Assembly: GCF_002760615.1 (NCBI RefSeq)
Contig: NZ_AWWI01000096.1
Location: 1-64,000 of the forward strand
Direction of reading: 5' to 3'
DNA: 64,000 nt
Source of the DNA: Puniceibacterium antarcticum
GTDB lineage: Bacteria; Pseudomonadota; Alphaproteobacteria; Rhodobacterales; Rhodobacteraceae
The notes below the pieces were generated by a model that was not told the DNA's origin, did not search any database, and was given only the letters and a program-made list of their open reading frames with translations. Numbering within the stretch: position 1 is the stretch's first letter; each line of letters starts with the position of its first letter. The position numbers and the translations under genes were made by a program. This document shows, piece by piece, positions 55,254 through 63,189 of this stretch.

Positions 55254-55832
55254 TCAGCCCAGATTCACGCCATGCGAGGAGGCGAGCGGCCCGAGGCCCC
55301 CTTCGAATCCGGCACCGATGGCCTTGAATTTCCACTCTGCGTTGTGGCGGTAGACTTCACCAAAGATCATCGCGGTTTCGACCGAATAATCCTCTGTCAG
55401 GTCATAGCGGGCGAGTTCTTTTTCGCCGTCCTGATTGATGACACGCATGAAGGCATTCGCCACCTGACCGAAGTTCTGCTTGCGCGTAGCACCTTCGTGA
55501 ATGGTCACGGCAAAAACCAGTTTCTTGACCTCTGCGGGCACGGCGCTGAGGTCAACCTTGACCTGTTCGTCATCGCCTTCACCTTCACCGCTGCGGTTGT
55601 CGCCGGTGTGTTCGATCGATCCATCCGGGCTTTTGGCGTTGTTGTAGAAGACGAAATGCTTGTCCGTCAGGACCTTGCCATCTTCGCCGCACACAAAGAC
55701 CGAGGCATCAAGATCGAATTCAGCACCGTCGGTGACACGCGGGTCCCAGCCGAGGCCAATGGTGACCTTGGTCAGGCCGGGGGCCTCTTTGCTGAGGGAG
55801 ACATTGCCGCCTTTTTGAAGTGAAACAGCCAT
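55254..55832 (-). CDS. terD: TerD-family calcium-binding stress protein
   Basis: A 192-residue TerD protein starting [32 protein letters not shown]. Calcium-binding acidic clusters are seen in [16 protein letters not shown] and [20 protein letters not shown], and the end is [19 protein letters not shown]. In enterobacteria TerD/TerE/TerZ form cytoplasmic complexes linked to tellurite, phage and colicin resistance. Here it lies between the Ca/Na antiporter gene and terA. The separation of about 100 bases from terA suggests separate translation in the same transcript. Confidence 0.92.
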   Translation of the reverse strand: MAVSLQKGGNVSLSKEAPGLTKVTIGLGWDPRVTDGAEFDLDASVFVCGEDGKVLTDKHFVFYNNAKSPDGSIEHTGDNRSGEGEGDDEQVKVDLSAVPAEVKKLVFAVTIHEGATRKQNFGQVANAFMRVINQDGEKELARYDLTEDYSVETAMIFGEVYRHNAEWKFKAIGAGFEGGLGPLASSHGVNLG

Positions 55833-56023
55833 TTTGATTTCCTTTCATGACACTGTTGGCAGAACCCGGCGCGGCTGCGCCGGTTTCCTTGGTGTGGTTG
55901 GTGTGCAGCGATCAGCCGCTGTTCAGCCAGATATGACTGCCCATCGCGGTGCGATCCCCACAGGTGTTGCCGATGACAGCGGCGTCATTCTTTGCCGCAT
56001 GCCCTTGCTTTGAACCGGCAGTT

Positions 56024-56974
56024 TCACAACAGGTACTGCGCCCCGGTGAAGACCAGATAGCCCAAGGCCATCAGCGCGCCGGCGACGCGCCCGATCTTGC
56101 CTGCAAACAGCAGGAAGACAGCAAAGATGAGCGTCACGACCACGACAATCGGCATGTCGAACTGCGCAAAACGGCTGTCGATGATCAGCGGCTTTGCAAT
56201 CGCGGAAAAGGCCATGACGGAGAGGATGTTGAAGATGTTCGACCCGACGATGCCGCCGATGATCATGTCGGACTGACCCTTGCGCGCCGCAGCCACACAA
56301 GCCGTCAGTTCCGGCAAGGAGGTTCCGAAGGCGATCATCGTCATGCCGATCACGGCCTCAGGCACGCCAAGGGCGACACCACCGGCAACGGCCCCCTGGA
56401 CGAGGATTTCCGAGCCGACCAGCAGCGTCAGAATGCCCACCATCAGCATGACGCCAGGCATGGAGGCGCCTGACTCGTGCTCTTCTTCCTCGTCCACATC
56501 GAGTTTGGAGGCTTTGTACTGGTAGAGCACATAAAGGATGATCGCCGCGACCATGGCAAAGCCACCCCAGCGCGGCACGAGGCCATAAAGGCTGGCCACG
56601 ACCAGTACGGCCGTGGCGCCGATCATGACGAGGGTGTCCACACGCACCTCTGCGCGGTTGAATACCACAGGCGCGATCATCGCCGAAATGCCGATCACCA
56701 TCAAGATATTGGCAATGTTCGAGCCGAGGACATTGCCGACAGAGATGCCGGGATAGCCGGAGATGTTGGCATTGACCGATGTGAACAGCTCTGGCGCGGA
56801 GGTGCCGAAGGCCACGATGGTCGCTGCGATGAAGAGTTTGGACAGGCCGGACCGTTCGGCAATCACCACGGCATTGTCCACGGTCCAGTCACCGCCTTTT
56901 ATCAGCAGGTACACCCCAAAGGCGATTGCGCCCATGGCAATGACGGCCAGCTGGTAGGAATCAAGTTCGTGCAT
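56024..56974 (-). CDS. Calcium/sodium antiporter (CaCA family, YrbG-like)
   Basis: A 316-residue membrane antiporter with two inverted repeats each carrying the alpha motif: VAFGTSAPELFTSVNANISG with GNVLGSNIANI in the first half, and IAFGTSLPELTACVAAARKG with GGIVGSNIFNI in the second. An acidic loop (DVDEEEEHES) separates the halves. In classical ter operons terC, another membrane protein, lies between terB and terD; here this calcium antiporter takes that position. With calcium-binding TerD proteins around it, a link to intracellular calcium is attractive but inferred. ATG 56974 is chosen by homology. Confidence 0.92.
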   Translation of the reverse strand: MHELDSYQLAVIAMGAIAFGVYLLIKGGDWTVDNAVVIAERSGLSKLFIAATIVAFGTSAPELFTSVNANISGYPGISVGNVLGSNIANILMVIGISAMIAPVVFNRAEVRVDTLVMIGATAVLVVASLYGLVPRWGGFAMVAAIILYVLYQYKASKLDVDEEEEHESGASMPGVMLMVGILTLLVGSEILVQGAVAGGVALGVPEAVIGMTMIAFGTSLPELTACVAAARKGQSDMIIGGIVGSNIFNILSVMAFSAIAKPLIIDSRFAQFDMPIVVVVTLIFAVFLLFAGKIGRVAGALMALGYLVFTGAQYLL

Positions 56975-57045
56975 CAGTATTTCCCGTCTGGACAAGCGGG
57001 CGGGTCCAGAGACCCGCCCAGGCACTCGGCAAGGCTATCGAAAGT

Positions 57046-57495
57046 CTAGAGGTCAAAATCGGCCGGGTTCAGTCCGAGTTCGCGCGCGATTTCGGATACC
57101 ATCGCCTTTTCCTGCGCGTCGAAGTCTCCGTCGGCGGCGCCGATGGCACAGACGACCCGCACCAGCAGGCGCGACTGTTCTTCGTTGCCTTTAATCTTGC
57201 CGATCACCTTCAGCGCAGAAGCTTTGCCGATGCCGTGATCAAATTCGAAATCGGCAGCAGCCTTCTGGAAGACCTCGATGACCTGACGCATCTCGAAATG
57301 CTTCAGCTCGTCCGCGCGTTCGAGAAAGCCCGCCATCTTCTGCTTTTCGGAGGCGTCGATGGTGCCATCAGCCGCAGCGACCAGAGCGCAGCCGTTTACA
57401 ACCGCTTCCATGAAGGCGCGATTCTTGAATTTCGACGCTTCGGCCGTCAGTCTCGAGCGGGCCTGTTCGGCGTTCTGTTTCAACCAGTTGAGCAT
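57046..57495 (-). CDS. terB: TerB-family protein
   Basis: A 149-residue helical cytoplasmic protein of the TerB family. AAADGTIDASEKQKMAGFLE and AIGAADGDFDAQEKAMVSEIARELGL are the paired acidic metal-binding motifs. ATG 57495 gives the standard start MLNWLKQNAEQARSRL; the longer frame upstream overlaps terD and is rejected. It lies 10 bases after the TerD gene, so the pair is coupled. Confidence 0.92.
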   Translation of the reverse strand: MLNWLKQNAEQARSRLTAEASKFKNRAFMEAVVNGCALVAAADGTIDASEKQKMAGFLERADELKHFEMRQVIEVFQKAAADFEFDHGIGKASALKVIGKIKGNEEQSRLLVRVVCAIGAADGDFDAQEKAMVSEIARELGLNPADFDL

Positions 57496-57505
57496 AGTGT
57501 TCTCC

Positions 57506-58096
57506 TTAGATTTCTGCCACGGCGGCGCCGACGAGTTCCTCTGCGGTGCGTCCGTTGGTCGGGGTTCCATGCGCTGTCAGCTGCCATCCCGAGGATGTCT
57601 TTTCCATCGAGGCCATGACCACACCGGTGTGACGCCCCTTTTCGGTCAGCGTGTAGCGACAGATTTCGGTATTCTTGCTGTCATCGACGAGACGGGCAAA
57701 GGCATTGTCGACCTCGTCAAAGGTCTGGCCGCGGAAGCTGTTGACGGTGAAGACGAGGTATTTTGCCCGGGTGTCCAGCGCGGTGAGATCAACCGCGATG
57801 GTTTCGTCATCCCCGTCGCCTTCGCCGGTCAGATTGTCGCCGCTGTGCCGGATGGAGCCGTCGTTCGACTTTAGCTGTTTGAACCAGACAAGATCGATTG
57901 CCTGCTTGGCATCGTCAAAGACGATGACAGAGGCGTCGAGATCAATGTCCGCCGCCGCGCCGCCGCCCAGAAGGCTGCCGAGAAAACCCTTTTTCTTGGG
58001 TTGCGCCGGATCCCAGCCGCAGCCCATGAGGACTTTGGTAAGGCCAGAATTTTTCTCGAGGGATACGGTTTGTCCCTTGGCAAGCGAAATGCTCAT
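57506..58096 (-). CDS. TerD-family protein (TerZ/TerD-like, with insert)
   Basis: A 196-residue TerD-family protein, MSISLAKGQTVSLEKNSGLT, with Ca-binding motifs DIDLDASVIVFDDAKQ and GDNLTGEGDGDDETIAVDL. It has an insert of Lys/Gly/Ala-rich sequence (KKKGFLGSLLGGGAAA) between the first strands that the second TerD copy lacks. By position, first in the core, it corresponds to TerZ of classical operons. It is 207 bases downstream of the CitE-like gene, so a separate promoter is possible. Confidence 0.9.
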   Translation of the reverse strand: MSISLAKGQTVSLEKNSGLTKVLMGCGWDPAQPKKKGFLGSLLGGGAAADIDLDASVIVFDDAKQAIDLVWFKQLKSNDGSIRHSGDNLTGEGDGDDETIAVDLTALDTRAKYLVFTVNSFRGQTFDEVDNAFARLVDDSKNTEICRYTLTEKGRHTGVVMASMEKTSSGWQLTAHGTPTNGRTAEELVGAAVAEI

Positions 58097-58303
58097 TCGT
58101 TTCTCCAGATTGCACAGTGTTTACGCTTGTCAGGTATTCAGAAAGCCCGCTGATACAAGGTCAAGGAGGGCGAAAAGCGGGGATTTTGGCCATTTATGGG
58201 CTGAAAACCGCGTCTTTTGACGAATATGGCGCCCAAGATGCGCATCACACCGGACATGGGGTTTGCCACGGGCGGCAATCAGGCGCGAGCGTGCGGATGC
58301 GGA

Positions 58304-59215
58304 TCACGCGGAGGCTGCATAGGGAACAGTTTCGTGGGCCCCGAAGACGTCACGGCGGGCAAGAATCCGCTGCGCCCAGGCGCGGTGGGTGGAGGGTTCG
58401 CACATCACGCCGCCGATCTGGAAGACGGCGCTGGCGTGGTCGTCTAGGATTGCGCGGGCCTGCATAACCTCGGTATCCGAGACCCGGAAGGCTTGCATGA
58501 TATGGCCGACCTGCGCGGGGTGAATTGCGGTTTTCGACACGAAGCCTGCGGCGACATCCTGTGTCACCTCGCGCTTCAAGGTGTCGATGTCGGTGATGAT
58601 GTCGAACACCGGCGCGGCGACCGGATAGCCCGCAGAGATCAGCATGGAAGAGGCCATGGAGAGAACCCAGGCCAAAGGACCTTCCCATGCGGTGATGCCG
58701 GCCTGTCGGCGCACGGCCATCGCCGCCAAAAGATCGTTGCCGCCCAGACGGATCGCGGCGATGCGGCGCTTGTCGTGTTCGTCCAGCACCTCTTTCAGCG
58801 CGGTGATGCGGCCGGGGTCGAAAAACTGCGCGCTTTCGACCGTGGGCATGATGCGCAGATCCGTCGCCTTTGCCAGGTTCATCCAGGCACTGGCGGTTTC
58901 GGGCAGGATCTTGGGGGCGACAAAACCTTCGATCTTTTCGATGCCGTCGAATTCGCCAAGCTGCAATCCCATCTCCAGGTTGCGCGGGCGGACGAACACC
59001 CGGGTTTTCGCGGTGACGGGGCCATTTTTCAGCAGCGCTTTCAGTGTTGCGATGCCGCGCGCCACGTCATCTTCTGCCAAAGCATCCTCAAGACACAGAA
59101 CAACCGAGGGTGAGGGAAAATCAACCTCTCCGCGCAGGAGCGCGGGGACACGGTGGTGCGTGATGGGCATGTAGAGCGTGGCGCCCAGACCATATGACGA
59201 GAAATCCCACTGCAT
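58304..59215 (-). CDS. HpcH/HpaI aldolase/citrate lyase (CitE-like) of the ter biosynthetic set
   Basis: A 303-residue TIM-barrel protein of the CitE/HpcH family. Blocks SPSVVLCLEDALAEDDVARG, TRVFVRPRNLEMG and IMPTVESAQFFDPGRI hold the catalytic and metal-binding acidic residues, and RIAAIRLGGNDLLAAMAVRR follows. Such enzymes cleave or form C-C bonds on acyl-CoA-like or sugar-acid substrates. It overlaps the preceding StiP gene by a single base (ATG/TGA sharing), proving tight coupling with the phosphoribosyltransferase genes. Published comparative genomics places this enzyme class in ter-linked pathways; the actual substrate is unknown. Confidence 0.88.
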   Translation of the reverse strand: MQWDFSSYGLGATLYMPITHHRVPALLRGEVDFPSPSVVLCLEDALAEDDVARGIATLKALLKNGPVTAKTRVFVRPRNLEMGLQLGEFDGIEKIEGFVAPKILPETASAWMNLAKATDLRIMPTVESAQFFDPGRITALKEVLDEHDKRRIAAIRLGGNDLLAAMAVRRQAGITAWEGPLAWVLSMASSMLISAGYPVAAPVFDIITDIDTLKREVTQDVAAGFVSKTAIHPAQVGHIMQAFRVSDTEVMQARAILDDHASAVFQIGGVMCEPSTHRAWAQRILARRDVFGAHETVPYAASA

Positions 59216-60315
59216 CAGGCGCGGTTTTCGATCAGGGTGATTGCGCGGTAAGGTCCGGTAAGGTCGGCGTCCACAACCATGTCAACGCCGTCCGTGTTGC
59301 AGAGATGGATCAGCGCGCCAAGATCGCCGTCGTCGCGGGAGCGCAGGAAAACCTTATGCGGACGGCGGCGCAGAACAGCGCGCGTCGCTTCGGCAATGCC
59401 GGGTTTGATGCGGTTGAGGTTGGTTACGTCATATTCTGCCGCAATGGCATGCACGCAGGCAAGCGCGCGGCGGCGCAGGGCCTGCAGATCCGCGGACGGG
59501 GCAGAGGGCATGGGCGCTGTCCTGTGGCGGGCCATTTCGCGGCTGATCTGGTCGACAAAATCAAGCGAGACGTCGATATCCGCCAGATGATCCACCGGAA
59601 TTGATCCGTGGAAATCGTCGGGGCCGATCACGTCGCGGTTCAGAATAGACCGGCTGATCAGACCCGAGACATTCGCCCCAAGGATCCCCGACGGGATGAG
59701 CCAATCGTCATGTGAGCCGGACATCGTGGCAAAACCGCTGGGGTCGGCCAGCACGACAAGTTCAGCGCTGTCGCGTCCGGTGAGCGCCTGCCAGGATGTC
59801 TGCAGTTCGCATGCAATGGCGCCCTTGCCCGTCCAGCCATCGACAAAGACGACGCCGCCGACAGGGCGGCGGTCGAGGATGTAGGCGATCGCGTTCCCAT
59901 CCAGCCCGCGATCACGAATGATCGACACACCGAAATGGCAGCTGTCGATCCCCAGCGCCAAAAGTTCGCGCTGCAACAGGACGCCGTAAGGCACCCCCGC
60001 CCGCACCAGCGAACACAAGGTGATCTGCGGCGCAAGCGATCCCGTGGTCACCCGCTGCGCGATGCGCCGGGCAAGGGCAGAGATTTCGCGCGCGATGCGA
60101 TCCACACCGTTGCGGCGGGCAGTTTCGAATATGCTCAGATAGCGATCATCGGGGCGGCGTTCCTGCGAGATCATCTCGGAATAATGGGCGGCGCCACTTT
60201 GAATGCGGTCTTCCTTTGTCGCGATATCGGTGGGCGCCATCTGCACGGGCTTGAGCAGAAAGGTGACATCGCCCGGATGGTAGGATCCGGCGATCATCTG
60301 CGGGTTTGAGACCAT
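59215..60315 (-). CDS. StiP-family protein: phosphoribosyltransferase-like domain plus PELOTA-like domain
   Basis: A 366-residue protein of the family annotated as cysteine protease StiP. It starts MVSNPQMIAGSYHPGDVTFLLKPV, the family hallmark. The middle resembles a phosphoribosyltransferase (ITLCSLVRAGVPYGVLLQREL, SIIRDRGLDGNAIAY, VVFVDGWTGKGAI). The end (from about residue 280, YDVTNLNRIKPGIAEATRAVLRR, LGALIHLCNTDGVDM) resembles PELOTA RNA-binding folds. Whether it is a protease, as the family label says, is doubtful; a role in making or recognising a nucleoside-like compound is the published idea. It overlaps its upstream neighbour at a shared base. Confidence 0.85.
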   Translation of the reverse strand: MVSNPQMIAGSYHPGDVTFLLKPVQMAPTDIATKEDRIQSGAAHYSEMISQERRPDDRYLSIFETARRNGVDRIAREISALARRIAQRVTTGSLAPQITLCSLVRAGVPYGVLLQRELLALGIDSCHFGVSIIRDRGLDGNAIAYILDRRPVGGVVFVDGWTGKGAIACELQTSWQALTGRDSAELVVLADPSGFATMSGSHDDWLIPSGILGANVSGLISRSILNRDVIGPDDFHGSIPVDHLADIDVSLDFVDQISREMARHRTAPMPSAPSADLQALRRRALACVHAIAAEYDVTNLNRIKPGIAEATRAVLRRRPHKVFLRSRDDGDLGALIHLCNTDGVDMVVDADLTGPYRAITLIENRA

Positions 60316-61052
60316 CAGAGCGCCCCGGATCCCAGGATTTTGCGGTCGATCTGCGAGTGTCTGGGGATGACCAGCATGTCACAGGTCGCCATGAAGGGCA
60401 GATCGCTCAGGCTGTCGCCCATGCCGAACACCGGAGTGGCACTGTCGGTCAGGAGCCGTGCGGACAGGTATTGTACCGCGTGCCGTTTGGAGATGCCCAC
60501 CGGTGTGAAGGACAGGTTGTTGTCGTTGCGGTGCCGCAACAGCCTGTCGCCTGCGATGGCGGCAAGGGGCGTTTCAATTCCATCAAGTTCCTCGGCCACG
60601 CCGTTGGATTTGACGCAGAAATAAAACCCGGTGCCGAATTCCTCGACGATCCAGCAGCGGTAACGGTCGGGTGGGGTGCGTGACTGCACATAGCTGAGCA
60701 GATCGTTCAGCACCCCGGCTGCGGCCTCTGCCTGTTGCCGGGTCTGGTCCAGCCAGTGACTGTCAGGCGTGCCGTCGGGCAGCAGGATCACGGCGCCGTT
60801 CGTGCAGATCTGATGATCGGTGAACGGGACGCGGCAGCGTTCCAGCGCCTCGGTAGAGCGGGCGGTGACGGGGATGAAACGGGTAGAGCCGAGCAGCCAG
60901 TCCATCATCGCCGCCTGCGACGGCGACATGTAGGAATGGCTGCCGTTCAGCGCCTCTGAGGCGAGGTGGGCGGGGTCGGGCGCGGTGGTCATCTTGCGCG
61001 CGGTCTGAAAGATCGTGTCGTCCAGATCGCTGAAAAAGATCGGGCGGATCAT
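60315..61052 (-). CDS. HAD-superfamily phosphatase of the ter biosynthetic set
   Basis: A 245-residue HAD hydrolase. The nucleophile motif is FFSDLDDTIFQTARKM (first Asp), motif II is FIPVTARSTEAL, motif III lies around the conserved Lys in VGISKRHAVQYL, and motif IV is FGMGDSLSDLPFM. The resemblance to Cof-type/sucrose-phosphatase-like HADs indicates a phosphomonoesterase acting on a small sugar or nucleotide. The start overlaps the PRTase gene stop by 4 bases. Confidence 0.9.
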   Translation of the reverse strand: MIRPIFFSDLDDTIFQTARKMTTAPDPAHLASEALNGSHSYMSPSQAAMMDWLLGSTRFIPVTARSTEALERCRVPFTDHQICTNGAVILLPDGTPDSHWLDQTRQQAEAAAGVLNDLLSYVQSRTPPDRYRCWIVEEFGTGFYFCVKSNGVAEELDGIETPLAAIAGDRLLRHRNDNNLSFTPVGISKRHAVQYLSARLLTDSATPVFGMGDSLSDLPFMATCDMLVIPRHSQIDRKILGSGAL

Positions 61053-62275
61053 GCCAGTTGCCCTTCTGCGCTGAGAACCGAGACACGCCCCGCACCGTCG
61101 ATGACATCGACCCGGCCAAGCCAGCTCACAAGCGCGGGCGGCAGACCGTCGGCACTGGTTTCGGTGAAGAACAGGATGCGGTCCCAGTCGGCGGGCACCA
61201 CGTTATGCATATACATCCAGAACCCCTGTCCATAATGATCCGGGAAGGTCGCCTTGTGACGGATCGTGTCGCCCTGCAGGATCGGCGAGCGGGTTGTGGT
61301 GATGAAGCGGGTGTTGATGCCGCGCGCGCTCAGCGCCTCTGCCGCGAGCATCGGCTGCCAGACATGTTCGCCCGCCCCCACAACCAGAACCCTGTCGCCC
61401 TGCGCCGGAAGGTGGCAGCCGGCATCTTCAAGATGCGCCAGAATGTCGGCGCCCGACTGGCGCGGATCGGATGCGGCGATGCCGGTGCGCGGCGCGCCAA
61501 AACCCTGCGCGGCGTCGGGTTTCCAGCCGGGACAGATGGCGGCGCAGCTGTCGGGAAAACCGCTCGGCACCCAGCCCGATTTCGCCACCCAGTCCCAGGC
61601 GCCCTGTTGCAGCGAAACGGCGTGCACCTCTGCCCCGGCAAAGATCCCCTGCACCGCGGCCGTGGCGCGGCCGTCAGACCAGTCGGTCAGCGTCACCAGC
61701 ACGACGCGCCCGTAGTCCAGCCCCTGCGCGCGCAACCCTGCGGCAAGTTCGGCAAAGGTCTTGCCGGTGGTCGTTTCATCGTCGACCAGCACCAGCGTGG
61801 CCGTGGCCCCGTGCTGCAGAACCCCAGCGCGCGGGGTAAGAATGATGTGATCGACGGCGTGGGAATGGCTTTCCTCGATCGTGAACCAGTCGCTGGCCCC
61901 CGAAGCAGAAAATCGCGTGGTGGTCAAATACCCCATGTCGCGGTCAGCATGTGACAGCCTGAGGCAGTCGAACACCCCTGCCCCGATCCCCACAGCCGTC
62001 TCTGCAAAGCCCATGACAAAGACTGGGCCGGGCAGCAGATGGGCAGAAACGCCCGCCGCCAGCGCGCGCAGGGCGGCGCGGTGGTCAAGCGGGCAGACCG
62101 GGATGTGCCTGCCCAGAACGGTCGAGACGAACAAAAACGCGCGTTTGGGGTTGATGCGTTCGGCGATGCGAAAGAGGTCCTGCCCTGCCACTGGCGTTGT
62201 GCGCAGGGTCAGCGCGCCCGCTTTGAGAGGATATGTGCGTGTGGTTGCGGGCATCTCTGCGGGCACAGCCTTCAT
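61049..62275 (-). CDS. Phosphoribosyltransferase domain protein with TRSP domain
   Basis: A 408-residue protein of the PRTase_2/TRSP type found with ter genes. The PRPP-binding-like loop is ATLVLVDDETTTGKTFAEL, with two acidic residues and a Gly-Lys-Thr. The N-terminal half includes FAETAVGIGAGVFDCLRL. The C-terminal half (about 285-400) contains ILAHLEDAGCHLPAQG and VLVVGAGEHVWQPMLAAEAL, plus the TRSP motif inferred from TTTRSPILQGD. The likely reaction is transfer to or from a phosphoribosyl compound; the product is unknown. It begins the overlapping enzyme run. Confidence 0.88.
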   Translation of the reverse strand: MKAVPAEMPATTRTYPLKAGALTLRTTPVAGQDLFRIAERINPKRAFLFVSTVLGRHIPVCPLDHRAALRALAAGVSAHLLPGPVFVMGFAETAVGIGAGVFDCLRLSHADRDMGYLTTTRFSASGASDWFTIEESHSHAVDHIILTPRAGVLQHGATATLVLVDDETTTGKTFAELAAGLRAQGLDYGRVVLVTLTDWSDGRATAAVQGIFAGAEVHAVSLQQGAWDWVAKSGWVPSGFPDSCAAICPGWKPDAAQGFGAPRTGIAASDPRQSGADILAHLEDAGCHLPAQGDRVLVVGAGEHVWQPMLAAEALSARGINTRFITTTRSPILQGDTIRHKATFPDHYGQGFWMYMHNVVPADWDRILFFTETSADGLPPALVSWLGRVDVIDGAGRVSVLSAEGQLA

Positions 62276-62281
62276 TCAGGA

Positions 62282-62929
62282 TCAGTCCTTCTTGTCGCTG
62301 CCGGAGTTCAGGAAATGATCAATGTCGGAGATGTCTTTGCGCTGTGCCTCGCGGGACTGCCTGGCGGCGGCTTCGGCTTCGCGGGCGGCTTTGGCGTCAC
62401 GCTCTGCGCGTTCTGCGTCGCGCAGCCGACGGGTTTCGCCGCGTGACTGCGTCGCACGGCGCACGCGACGGACCCCGAAAAAGCCCAGTGCCGCAAGACC
62501 CAGCAGGACCAGCGTGTTGAACACCGGGATGTGGCGATAGCCCGGTTCCACCGGCCAGGCCTTGAGCGCGTTCGGAAAGGCAGAGAACCAGGTTATCCGC
62601 CAGCCGTAATGACGCAACGCAACAAGCTGCTTGTCGGTGGCCAGCGACTGCACCTGCGCCTGCAGATTGGCGGAATCGAACTTGCCATAGAGGTAATTGT
62701 CCTCGTTGCGATAGACGCGGGGCTCTCCATCCGGCGTTTCCATCTGAAGCTGATAGACATCGCGCGTGCGCTGTTGCCCGCTTGCGCTGTCGCTGGCATC
62801 GACACGTTTGATTTCGACGCCGACCGCCCGCACAACATCAACCTGCGGCAGCGCATAACTGAGCGCGACCAGCAGGATCAGCAGGGGGATCGCGATCAGG
62901 ATATTGCGGATTGTCAAAAGTGTTTTCAT
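62282..62929 (-). CDS. DUF1523-family membrane protein
   Basis: A 215-residue protein with a membrane helix at each side of a periplasmic domain: TIRNILIAIPLLILLVALSYAL at the N-terminus and HIPVFNTLVLLGLAALGFFGV near residue 145. The middle part (VVRAVGVEIKRVDAS, TRDVYQLQM, RNEDNYLYGKFDSANLQAQ) is the DUF1523 core. The cytoplasmic tail is a highly charged Arg/Glu/Ala helix. Its function is not known. It is 6 bases before the PRTase gene start, so it may anchor the ter enzyme set at the membrane. ATG 62929 is preferred over the longer frame. Confidence 0.8.
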   Translation of the reverse strand: MKTLLTIRNILIAIPLLILLVALSYALPQVDVVRAVGVEIKRVDASDSASGQQRTRDVYQLQMETPDGEPRVYRNEDNYLYGKFDSANLQAQVQSLATDKQLVALRHYGWRITWFSAFPNALKAWPVEPGYRHIPVFNTLVLLGLAALGFFGVRRVRRATQSRGETRRLRDAERAERDAKAAREAEAAARQSREAQRKDISDIDHFLNSGSDKKD

Positions 62930-63137
62930 GTCAGGTCCTCCCATGTCTGCCCCGGTGCTTCTTTTTTCGAGGCGTGTCTTGCCGCCCGTCTTTACCCCGT
63001 TGCTCACAACAGAGTGCCTGACGCAGGTAATTGGTGTGGTCCGATTGAACAAGAGCAGGCGATGCAAAACCCTAAAATGGGGCCGTTCCTGCCCCAGCTG
63101 GTCGTTCTATTTGCAAGCACCTCTGCACCGCCCGTGA

Positions 63138-63159
63138 CCCGCGCCGTTTTGCGCGCGGG
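63138..63159 (-). terminator. GC-rich hairpin after the homocysteine methyltransferase gene
   Basis: CCCGCGC (63138-63144) and GCGCGGG (63153-63159) pair around an 8-base loop (CGTTTTGC), about 30 bases downstream of the stop of the leftward methyltransferase gene. It probably separates that gene from the DUF1523/ter transcript. Confidence 0.55.
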
Positions 63160-63189
63160 CCCCTGTGCGTAAAGGGCGGGGCGCGCCGC

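Noticed and set aside
54684-55823. A 379-codon plus-strand frame opposite terA and terD
   Set aside because: It is a shadow of two clear Ter genes and has no recognisable motif.
59215-60315. Taking the StiP gene as a proven cysteine protease
   Set aside because: The family label exists, but the visible blocks resemble a phosphoribosyltransferase and a PELOTA-like domain, so protease activity is not asserted.
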